This document shows positions 56,860 through 64,000 of a stretch of 64,000 nt of DNA, piece after piece. The stretch's first letter is position 1; each line of letters starts with the position of its first letter. Position numbers and translations under genes: made by a program. Source of the DNA: Polaromonas sp. (GTDB lineage: Bacteria > Pseudomonadota > Gammaproteobacteria > Burkholderiales > Burkholderiaceae_C); contig NZ_JABBPC010000024.1 of the NCBI RefSeq assembly GCF_012927485.1, positions 1 through 64,000 of the forward strand. The letters are read 5' to 3'. The notes below the pieces were generated by a model, which saw nothing but the letters and a program-made list of their open reading frames with translations, searched no databases and was not told where the DNA came from.

Positions 56860-58398
56860 CTATTTGCTGCGTTGTTGTTTGGCTGCACCTTGCAAGGTCT
56901 GTGTGACCGCTTTGGTTTGAATCTCGGTCACCCCCAGGCGTTCGGTCACCGAGGCACCGGGAATCACGATCTCACCGTAGCCGATCTTGCCGTTGATGCC
57001 TTTCCAGCCGCTTTGCTTGACTTCAATTTCAACCCCATTGGAGAGGGTGGCTTTGCCGCCGCCTTTTTTAAAAAGGCGGGTTGATTCGGCCATGATTTCT
57101 TTCTCGAACAAAGCCTCGATCGCCGCCTGCTTGCCGCCGCCTTTTAAAAACTGGCCTGCAATGTCTTTACTAAATTGCTCAGACACGGTGCTGGTGCAAG
57201 CGGGGACTTTATGGCCGGGCGGGATATGCACCACGGCCAGCCAGCCGTTGCGGTTGAACTCATCGAGCACTGCGTATTTTTGCCGCCATTCTTCGGCCGT
57301 TCTGGGTGCCGTTCCGCGCCCCCACCAAAAGCCAATAGCTTTTGATTCGCCGACCTTCACACCATGGGTCACCCCCTTTAACCCGAAAGCCCGAAACAAG
57401 GTCTCGCCTGAAAGCATTTCATTCTTGATCGGGCCAGAGGCGGCTGCGATGTGTGGGTAGTAGAGCTTCTGGGGATCGGCACGGTTCAAAAGGTCCGGAA
57501 ACCCTGCTTCACGCTGATAAACTTTTTTGATGGCGCTTTTGTCAAGCGTGCTTGACACATTCTGTGCATACTCCCCCGCATGCTTAAGCTTCTTGGTCGC
57601 GCCGCTTTCAACCAGTCGGGCTTCTTCGGCATAGCTCACCGTCTTTTGCCCGGTTTGCGCCAGCAGGGTCCGGGTCTTGTCGACGGGGGGCACGCCGCCT
57701 GCATGCACCGCCTTTTTCAGATACTCCAGCCGGTCGTGCAGGTCTTTGAGCGCCTGGGGAATCATCTCGCCGGCCAGCGTCTTGATCTGCTTGAACCCCT
57801 GCACCAACTGCTCGGCGCGTGCGATCAGACTTTGCGGCAAGACGCTTCTAAAACGCAGCACATAACTGTTAAGGACGAAAATAACCGTGTCGCAAAAGCC
57901 TCTGAATTTGGCGAGAATTTCGCTCTGATATTTCAGAACGTCCAGCGACTTGAACCAGGCCTCGGCATTTTTGTGACCGATGCGGTTGAGGAACGCAATG
58001 GTTTCATCGGCTATTTTGGCCACGGCCACACTGTCCTTCGCGGCCTCTTCAGTCACGCGCAGCGCGATACGGCCGACACCCTTGATGACGCCGCCGAGCA
58101 CCGGAATAAGCGCAAAGATGAAGATCACCAACAGCACCCATTCCATGGTGTGGGTGCGCTTTTCGGGATGGGTCGCCAAACCGGTGCTGACGGCAATCAA
58201 GTCGCGTGCGGCGGTGGCATCACCGACCAGAGGAATCATGCCGATGACGGCATCGGTCATGATTTGCCCCATGGTCAGTTTTTCATTGAAGGCGCCTTGT
58301 GCGGTGCCCCAAATCCATTGACCGACCTCTGTCGCCATGAGACTGAATTCTTTGGCTGACAAGCCTCCAGGCGCGCTGGCTGTCGCGGCGCCGCTCAT
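56860..58398 (-). CDS. Candidate VgrG-linked T6SS effector
   Basis: The 512-residue protein starts at ATG 58398, overlapping the vgrG stop (ATGA). The N-terminal part has hydrophobic segments (about 45-65, IGMIPLVGDATAARDLIAV, and 86-112, EWVLLVIFIFALIPVLGGV), the pre-toxin membrane-segment type often seen in VgrG- and Rhs-linked toxins. A helical middle (120-260) follows. The C-terminal 220 residues hold a compact domain I do not recognise: GETLFRAFGLKG, GFWWGRGTAPRTAEEWRQKY, NGWLAVVHIPPGHKVPA and a basic GLVEIEVKQS-type beta tail. The Arg after LF and the GFWW strand loosely recall ADP-ribosyltransferases, a weak resemblance. No signal peptide, as expected for T6SS cargo. Confidence 0.72.
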   Translation of the reverse strand: MSGAATASAPGGLSAKEFSLMATEVGQWIWGTAQGAFNEKLTMGQIMTDAVIGMIPLVGDATAARDLIAVSTGLATHPEKRTHTMEWVLLVIFIFALIPVLGGVIKGVGRIALRVTEEAAKDSVAVAKIADETIAFLNRIGHKNAEAWFKSLDVLKYQSEILAKFRGFCDTVIFVLNSYVLRFRSVLPQSLIARAEQLVQGFKQIKTLAGEMIPQALKDLHDRLEYLKKAVHAGGVPPVDKTRTLLAQTGQKTVSYAEEARLVESGATKKLKHAGEYAQNVSSTLDKSAIKKVYQREAGFPDLLNRADPQKLYYPHIAAASGPIKNEMLSGETLFRAFGLKGVTHGVKVGESKAIGFWWGRGTAPRTAEEWRQKYAVLDEFNRNGWLAVVHIPPGHKVPACTSTVSEQFSKDIAGQFLKGGGKQAAIEALFEKEIMAESTRLFKKGGGKATLSNGVEIEVKQSGWKGINGKIGYGEIVIPGASVTERLGVTEIQTKAVTQTLQGAAKQQRSK

Positions 58399-61300
58399 GC
58401 GCCTGCTCCGGTGGCTGGCGCCGCATACTTATCCATGAGCGTGTCCATGTCACTTTTGCCGGGCGCGGGTTTGTAGCCGGGCATGGGACTGGCGTCTTTG
58501 CGCTCATAGCTGCCGGGCATGGCGCCGAAACGCACTTGCGCAGCACCGGCTGGCACAGCATCCAAGGCGGCACGTCCCGCGCCATCGAGCACACCTTTTC
58601 GGGTACTGCCATCCAGGAACGTCGCTACAAAGGGGGCGCCCGCAAGAGCTTCCCTGTCGTGATAGAGGCGTTCGATCACGAGCTGGTTGGGGGCCAGTTT
58701 TGCACTGGGAAAATTGGGCGGAACAATGCTGCTGCTCATTCCCGAAACAAAACTCTTCATCGACCCCAGGAGCTTCACCATCCCCGGCGCGTGCACCTCA
58801 ATGTTGCCGCCCGCCATCTTGATATACGCCCCCTGCGCGGTCAGCAGCACGTGCTCTTTCGCCTGAATGCTGACGGCCTCGGTCGTGCTGGCGATGGTGA
58901 CGGCCTTGTCGGCGGTGATTTGCGTCTTGCTGCTCTGGCTCTGACTGCTCACCTTGCCGCTGGCCGCATGCAGCCGGATGCCGGTCTCTGTATTGGGCTT
59001 GTGCGGGGCGCTGGCCTTGCCGTAGGTAAAAAGGCTGATGCCGCCCTTCACACTCTGCCCGGCATGGCCCTGCGCCAAGAGATTGATGTCCTGAGCGGCA
59101 CTCAGGCTACTGGTTTGTCCGGCGTTCAGGCTGGCGCTTTGCGGGGTCAGCAAGGCGATGCCGGCCGGCGCGCTCAGCACCAGCACCGGCTCGCTGTAGG
59201 CGGTGCTGGTGCTGGTGCTGGTGTTGCCGCCCTGATCACTGGCCTGGGCCTGAATGACTTCAAGGTTGTGCTGCAGCTGCGCAATCGCGGGCAGGTCTTT
59301 GGGTTTGGCCTCGCTGCCTTGCAGCACCGGCAGCATCGCTTTATGGGCTTGCGCGGTCTGACTCAGACTGCTCAAGAGCTCGTGCGCGCTTTGCAATTGC
59401 TCTTGCGCCTCTTTGCTGTCGAGCTGGGCGCTGGCCGCGCCGCTGTCGTTGCCGCGTCTAGCATCGGCACTGAGCAGCAGCCCGGCGCCGGCGCGCACGG
59501 CTCCGCTGTGCTGGGTCTTGAGCTCCAGACCAAAGCCGGTGGGCGCAAGGCGCTGGTTGTCGCTTTGCTGGCGCAGGGCGCCCAGGTTCAATTCACTGGC
59601 GCCGCTGTGGCTCTCGGGTGCGCTGTGGGTGTGCAGACCGAGCCGGCTTTGCCCGGGGGTGTCGTCAAAGACGAGCTGGTTGTAGCCGCCAGCGCCGCTC
59701 TGGCTGGCGCTCAAAGCCTGGGTCTTGATGCCCGACAGTACGGCGTTGTGGGCGTGGCCGGGCAAAGCGCCGCCCGCCCCTTGAGCGGCCTGGTCGCCGG
59801 GAAACCACATCGGGGCATTGCCGGTGGCGTTGGCGGCTCCGGCAGCGACCTGGTTGCTCTGGGCGTTGTCCTGGCCGCGTCCGTTGTAGAGCGCCCCCAT
59901 CACCACCGGGCGGTCGATGTCGCCGTCCAGAAAGGTGACCAGCACCTCTTGTCCTATGCGCGGCAGGGCGACCGCGCCCCAGTTGGCGCCGGCAATCGGT
60001 GCCAGGGCGGTGGCCACCCGCACCCAGGTTCCGGTGGTGCCGCTGGTCCCGCTAGTGCCGCTGGCGCCGCTGGTGGCGCCGGGTGCATCGGCTGCGGGGG
60101 CGCCGCTGTGACCTTCGGGGGCGGGATGGGCCAGGCGGCTTTGGCTGTTGGTCCCGCGCTGCCAGGCAAACTGCACTTTGATGCGGTGGTCGCGCTCGGT
60201 GCTGAGCGCCTGGCCCGGCACGCCAATCACCAGGGCGGTCTGGCTGCCGGGTGCCGTGGGCTTGGGGTGAATCAGCTGGCCGCAGCCGTCCGCCAGGGCG
60301 GCGCGGTAGGGCTCGGCCAGGGGCAGCACGGCCAGGGCGTTGCGGTAGAAGAGGTCTTGCTGTCCGTTCGGGCTGCGCTGGCTATTTAATTCATACCTGT
60401 TCAGGCACGTGTCCAGGGGGCTGGCGGCTGACTTGGGCAGGAAGGAGGCCTGGGTCTTGAGCTCGGCGCTGAGGTTATTGTGGGCGTGGTGAATGACGCG
60501 CAGCACGATGAAACTGTCGCGTTGACTGTTGCTGCCGTCGTGGCTGGCATGCTCACTGAGCGTGAAGGTGCTGCCTGGGCAGAAGGCGCGTACGCTGCCG
60601 GCGGCGCTGACGGTGTGGCCGGACACGCTCAGGGCTTGCAGGTGGTTGAGCGCCAGGCGCTGGCCCTGGGCGGCGTTCTCGTAGGCGTAGGCGCCGGGGG
60701 TGTCCTGGCTGATGAGGGCCGGGGTATTGGCGACCGCGGGGGCATGTTCGCTTACCGGGCGGGTGCTCAGGGTGCGGTAGTCCCAGCTGGCGATCTCTAC
60801 GGCGTGGGTGTGCCACTGCGCTTGCGGGCACCAGCGGTCAATGGTGTCGTCTTCGATGGTGCTGCGGCTTTGGCTGAAGCGCACGCTTGAGCGGGCGTTG
60901 GGCTGGAAGGCGGCGTTGTGGTCGGCGATCACCAGGGTGTGGGCGCCCCGGCTGGCGCTATGGGGGTCGCCGCTGTGTTCAAACCAGTAAAACAGGCCTT
61001 CTTCGGCCAGCAGGCGCTCGATAAAGGCCAAATCGCTTTCCTGGTATTGGGTGGTAAGGCTGCGTTGGGGGTAGACGCTGGCGTCCAGAATATCCAGGCG
61101 CCAGGCGGGGACGAGTTTGCCGTTGCCCTGGTAGCTGCTTTGGTAGTCGCTGAAGATGGCTTGCACGATGTCGAGCACGCTCATGTCCTGGAACACGGCG
61201 CTGTCGCGCCCGACGCCCAGAAAGCGCAGCCAGGGTTCGATGGTCAGGCGGTAGCGGGCCATGCCGCCAATGCCGCCATTGCCGCCATTGGCCCCATTGG

Positions 61301-61631
61301 CACCGACGCAGCTCACTGCGGTGACGTGGCCGTGAAAGGCACGTAGCACGCTGCGGCTCTGATCGGTCATCAGCTCCAGCAGCACGCTCTGGCCGATGAG
61401 GGTTTTAAGCGCCAGATGGGCGTCCAGGCTGAGGCAGTCGAGCTGGAGTTTGAAGCCGGTAATGCTGGCTTCCTGACCGCTCAGGCATTCGATGCCTTTG
61501 AGGGTTTCGGCCAACAAGACATCGGGGCCCAAGGGGGTGTGCAGGCGCAGTAGCCGGTCGGTCTGCTTCCAGCCGGCCATGAGCGCGGTGAGGGCAGCAG
61601 GGGACAGATCAGAGGTTGCGGTTGGGTACAT
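58395..61631 (-). CDS. vgrG: Type VI secretion tip protein VgrG with C-terminal extension
   Basis: VgrG forms the trimeric spike of the type VI needle and carries effectors. The 1078 residues hold the gp27-like part (about 20-370: TGFKLQLDCLSLDAHLALK, VFQDMSVLDIVQAIFSDYQ, YQESDLAFIERLLAEEGLFY), the gp5/OB part (HRIKVQFAWQRGTN, GANWGAVALPRIGQEVLV, FLDGDIDRPVVMGALYNG), the DUF2345 region (KEHVLLTAQGAYIKMAGGNI) and a C-terminal domain (APFVATFLDGSTRKGVLDG ... VRFGAMPG) that looks like the transthyretin-like adaptor in cargo-carrying VgrGs. Gly/Asn, Ser/Gly/Thr and Ser/Thr runs (about 110-125, 520-535, 800-810) are coded by short tandem repeats. The effector gene overlaps its stop. Confidence 0.95.
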   Translation of the reverse strand: MYPTATSDLSPAALTALMAGWKQTDRLLRLHTPLGPDVLLAETLKGIECLSGQEASITGFKLQLDCLSLDAHLALKTLIGQSVLLELMTDQSRSVLRAFHGHVTAVSCVGANGANGGNGGIGGMARYRLTIEPWLRFLGVGRDSAVFQDMSVLDIVQAIFSDYQSSYQGNGKLVPAWRLDILDASVYPQRSLTTQYQESDLAFIERLLAEEGLFYWFEHSGDPHSASRGAHTLVIADHNAAFQPNARSSVRFSQSRSTIEDDTIDRWCPQAQWHTHAVEIASWDYRTLSTRPVSEHAPAVANTPALISQDTPGAYAYENAAQGQRLALNHLQALSVSGHTVSAAGSVRAFCPGSTFTLSEHASHDGSNSQRDSFIVLRVIHHAHNNLSAELKTQASFLPKSAASPLDTCLNRYELNSQRSPNGQQDLFYRNALAVLPLAEPYRAALADGCGQLIHPKPTAPGSQTALVIGVPGQALSTERDHRIKVQFAWQRGTNSQSRLAHPAPEGHSGAPAADAPGATSGASGTSGTSGTTGTWVRVATALAPIAGANWGAVALPRIGQEVLVTFLDGDIDRPVVMGALYNGRGQDNAQSNQVAAGAANATGNAPMWFPGDQAAQGAGGALPGHAHNAVLSGIKTQALSASQSGAGGYNQLVFDDTPGQSRLGLHTHSAPESHSGASELNLGALRQQSDNQRLAPTGFGLELKTQHSGAVRAGAGLLLSADARRGNDSGAASAQLDSKEAQEQLQSAHELLSSLSQTAQAHKAMLPVLQGSEAKPKDLPAIAQLQHNLEVIQAQASDQGGNTSTSTSTAYSEPVLVLSAPAGIALLTPQSASLNAGQTSSLSAAQDINLLAQGHAGQSVKGGISLFTYGKASAPHKPNTETGIRLHAASGKVSSQSQSSKTQITADKAVTIASTTEAVSIQAKEHVLLTAQGAYIKMAGGNIEVHAPGMVKLLGSMKSFVSGMSSSIVPPNFPSAKLAPNQLVIERLYHDREALAGAPFVATFLDGSTRKGVLDGAGRAALDAVPAGAAQVRFGAMPGSYERKDASPMPGYKPAPGKSDMDTLMDKYAAPATGAGA

Positions 61632-61681
61632 GGGGACAAGCCTCGATGAGATGGTGTGACAGCGTGAATAACTGGATGTAT

Positions 61682-64000
61682 TTATTTGACTTCGTACTTG
61701 AATTGCCCATTTTTATGGGCGGACACTTTGATTCGCTCAAACGTCCGACCTTCGGCCATCCGTCCTAAAACCGTTTCAGCAATTTCCGGCAACAGCGTTC
61801 CGTTCAGAATGTTGTCCACATTGCGTGCACCGGAATCGACCTCGGTACAGCGGGCCAGAACGGCTTCCACCAGCTTGTCGTCATAGACCAGTTCGGCTTT
61901 GTGATTGACGGCAATGCGTTTTTGAATTTTGCCGAGTTTGAGCTGGATGATTTCAACCAGGACGTCGTCTGAAATAGGGTAAAACGGAATCACTTTCAGC
62001 CGTCCTAAAAACGCGGGCTTGAAGGACTTGACCAGTTGAGGACGGATTTTTTGATCCAGATCGTCAGGCGTTGGCAGCGTCACGCCTTCTTCCAGATTCA
62101 GGCAGGCCTGCATCAGGGTGGCCGAGCCCACGTTGCTGGTCAAAATGATGATGGTGTTCTTGAAGTCGATTTCCCGGCCCTCAGCATCGTCAAGCACGCC
62201 TTTGTCAAAGACCTGAAAGAAAAGTTCCAGCACATCGGGGTGCGCCTTCTCGACTTCATCCAGCAGCACCACGCTGTAGGCATTTCGACGTACCGCCTCG
62301 GTCAATATTCCCCCTTCGCCGTAACCGACATAGCCGGGGGGTGAGCCTTTGAGACCGGAGACGGAATGCGCTTCCTGGTACTCGCTCATGTTGATGGTGA
62401 TGAGCTTTTTCTCGCCGCCATACAAGACATCGGCCAAGGCCAGCGCGGTCTCGGTCTTGCCAATACCGGAAGGCCCGACAAACAGGAACACGCCTTTGGG
62501 TTTGTTCGGATCGTCCAGATTGGCGCGCGAAGTGCGCACCCGCTGCGCCACCGCTTCCATTGCATGGCTTTGGCCGAGCACTCGTTCCTCCAATGAGGCT
62601 TGCAAGTTCATCACGGTTTTGATTTCGTCTTTGATCATTTTGCCCAGCGGAATGCCGGTCCAGGACGCGACTATTTCGGCCACCACCGACGCGTCGACTT
62701 GAACCGGCACCAACGGTGCCTCACCTTGCAAGACTTCCAGTTCTTTTAAGAGCTGCTGCAGTTCTTGCGCCTCTTTGCCAAGTTTTGCTTTGGCGGAATA
62801 TTTCGCCTTTTTGGCCGTGCCGGTCGGCGTTTCTTCGGCGCTGGCTACTGTGGTCTGTGCGGGCACTTCAAGCGTGATGCGGGCTTGACGTATTTTGTCG
62901 GCCAGCGCTTTTTCCGCGTCCCACCGCTTAGAGGCGGTGCCGATAGCCTGGCCCAGTTGTTCATGCCTGGCCCTGAGGTCTTTGAGGCGCGCCGTGTGGG
63001 TGAAGCCCGTCGCCTCTTCGCGTTCCAGCGCTTGCAGTTCAGCGCTTACGCTGTCCTGCTTTTTGCGCATGCTCTCGATCAACGCCGGGGTTGCGTTCTG
63101 ACCCAATGCCACCTTGGCGCAAGCCGTATCCAACACGCTGATAGCTTTGTCGGGAAGCTGGCGTCCGCTGATGTAGCGATGCGACAGGCGCACGGCCTCG
63201 GTAATGGCTTCATCAAAGATACGAATATTGAAATGCTTTTCCATTAATGGAGCGATGCCGCGCAGCATGGCGCAGGCTACTTCTTCACTGGGTTCCTCCA
63301 CTTTGATAACCTGAAAACGCCGTGCTAGGGCCGCGTCTTTTTCAAAGTATTTTTTGTATTCGCCCCACGTGGTGGCGGCAATCGTGCGCAGTTCACCGCG
63401 GGCCAGGGCCGGCTTCAAAAGGTTGGCGGCGTCGCTTTGTCCGGCTTGTCCGCCAGCACCGATCATGGTGTGGGCTTCGTCAATGAACAAAATAATAGGA
63501 TGGGGACTTCTTTTCACTTCGTCAATTACGTTTTTAAGACGACTTTCAAACTCACCTTTAACGCTTGCACCGGCTTGCAACAGACCCATATCGAGGGTGT
63601 GAATCTGCACGCCCTGCAATACTTCTGGTACGTCTTTGTTGGCAATGCGCAAGGCCAGGCCTTCGACCACAGCCGTTTTCCCCACGCCTGCCTCACCCGT
63701 CAAAATTGGATTGTTTTGGCGACGGCGCATCAAAATGTCAATCGCCTGGCGTATTTCCGTGTCACGGCCAATGACTGGATCAACTTTGCCTTCAGCGGCA
63801 CGTTGAGTGAGATTAGTGGTGAATTGATTCAAGGCCGGGTTATTTGACAGACCGCCTTGGGTAATGATTTCCGAATCGGACGGCTCTGCGTCGGTAGCCT
63901 GCGCATCCGCGAAATTCACGCTTTCGGAGGCTTCTTGCGAGCCTTCAGTCAAGCGAGATAGCTCATGTTTGAGCTCATCCAGCTTGAATTTTACAAAAAG
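61682..64000 (-). CDS. clpV: T6SS AAA+ ATPase ClpV/TssH (5' end beyond window)
   Basis: ClpV disassembles the contracted TssB/TssC sheath for reuse. The frame is open to the right edge and lacks only the N-terminal ClpN-type domain; 772 residues are visible. The first AAA module has [19 protein letters not shown], Walker [11 protein letters not shown], Walker [16 protein letters not shown]; the middle coiled coil follows (about 400-500); the second has Walker [19 protein letters not shown] and Walker [16 protein letters not shown]. An Ala/Lys-rich insert ([19 protein letters not shown]) lies in the middle region. vgrG begins about 50 bp after its stop. Confidence 0.95.
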   Translation of the reverse strand, partial: LFVKFKLDELKHELSRLTEGSQEASESVNFADAQATDAEPSDSEIITQGGLSNNPALNQFTTNLTQRAAEGKVDPVIGRDTEIRQAIDILMRRRQNNPILTGEAGVGKTAVVEGLALRIANKDVPEVLQGVQIHTLDMGLLQAGASVKGEFESRLKNVIDEVKRSPHPIILFIDEAHTMIGAGGQAGQSDAANLLKPALARGELRTIAATTWGEYKKYFEKDAALARRFQVIKVEEPSEEVACAMLRGIAPLMEKHFNIRIFDEAITEAVRLSHRYISGRQLPDKAISVLDTACAKVALGQNATPALIESMRKKQDSVSAELQALEREEATGFTHTARLKDLRARHEQLGQAIGTASKRWDAEKALADKIRQARITLEVPAQTTVASAEETPTGTAKKAKYSAKAKLGKEAQELQQLLKELEVLQGEAPLVPVQVDASVVAEIVASWTGIPLGKMIKDEIKTVMNLQASLEERVLGQSHAMEAVAQRVRTSRANLDDPNKPKGVFLFVGPSGIGKTETALALADVLYGGEKKLITINMSEYQEAHSVSGLKGSPPGYVGYGEGGILTEAVRRNAYSVVLLDEVEKAHPDVLELFFQVFDKGVLDDAEGREIDFKNTIIILTSNVGSATLMQACLNLEEGVTLPTPDDLDQKIRPQLVKSFKPAFLGRLKVIPFYPISDDVLVEIIQLKLGKIQKRIAVNHKAELVYDDKLVEAVLARCTEVDSGARNVDNILNGTLLPEIAETVLGRMAEGRTFERIKVSAHKNGQFKYEVK

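Noticed and set aside
58536-60389. 617-codon plus-strand frame opposite vgrG
   Set aside because: Antisense to conserved VgrG domains, low-complexity Gly/Ala composition, no start context.

Overview
The window reads as a GC-rich betaproteobacterial chromosome, most likely Burkholderiales/Comamonadaceae (Polaromonas/Rhodoferax-like). The basis is the gene set and order: lptA-lptB-rpoN-rlmL, the alternative proteobacterial GshA near Kup and GshB, a YafJ-type amidotransferase, DUF1631 and DUF4149 proteins, and a class II NrdJ followed by NnrS. This placement is inference from gene content; no rRNA or tRNA gene was seen.

Layout. (1) 1-7695, minus strand: a type I restriction-modification island. 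It holds a frameshifted hsdR, a DUF4062/RecG-like ATPase gene, a 44-aa ORF that copies the HsdR C-terminus, hsdS, and an AT-richer gene for a coiled-coil membrane protein that runs off the left edge. No hsdM is visible. (2) 7838-14283: alpha/beta hydrolase (fluoroacetate dehalogenase type), OsmC, DUF1439, DUF4149, a SEC-C protein, a short lipoprotein stub and a Tat-exported phospholipase C. (3) 14398-22679, minus: lptA-lptB-rpoN-rlmL-PIN, then dsbA, a SPOR protein and argS. (4) 22776-27739: psiF remnant, LysR regulator, and a four-gene lipid A/glycan modification set (GT2, GtrA, ArnT-like, YdjC/ChbG deacetylase). (5) 27956-41775: haloacid dehalogenase, TSUP permease, malate synthase G, DUF1631, spermidine-synthase-like protein, a lone GspC-like protein, a Crp-family regulator, tautomerase, MFS pump and YafJ. 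(6) 41741-48561, minus: phosphatase, gshB, kup, gshA, proA. (7) 48750-54870, minus: nitronate monooxygenase, class II ribonucleotide reductase, NnrS, a nitroreductase and a conserved protein, apparently one operon behind a candidate FNR/NNR-type box. (8) 55345-64000, minus: type VI secretion genes clpV (cut by the right edge), vgrG, a candidate effector and a candidate immunity gene, followed by a decayed second copy of the effector/immunity junction.

How the genes work together. The left island is a modular defence locus in which a cassette bounded by 59-bp direct repeats has been placed between hsdR and hsdS. The right end is a secreted-toxin locus with a duplicated, broken cargo unit. Between them lie mostly housekeeping genes for envelope biogenesis, glutathione synthesis and the glyoxylate shunt, plus an oxygen-independent deoxyribonucleotide/NO-linked operon.

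The best candidates for something undescribed are the hsdR/DUF4062/hsdS arrangement with its mini-ORF and membrane-anchored partner, and the VgrG-linked effector whose C-terminal domain I do not recognise.
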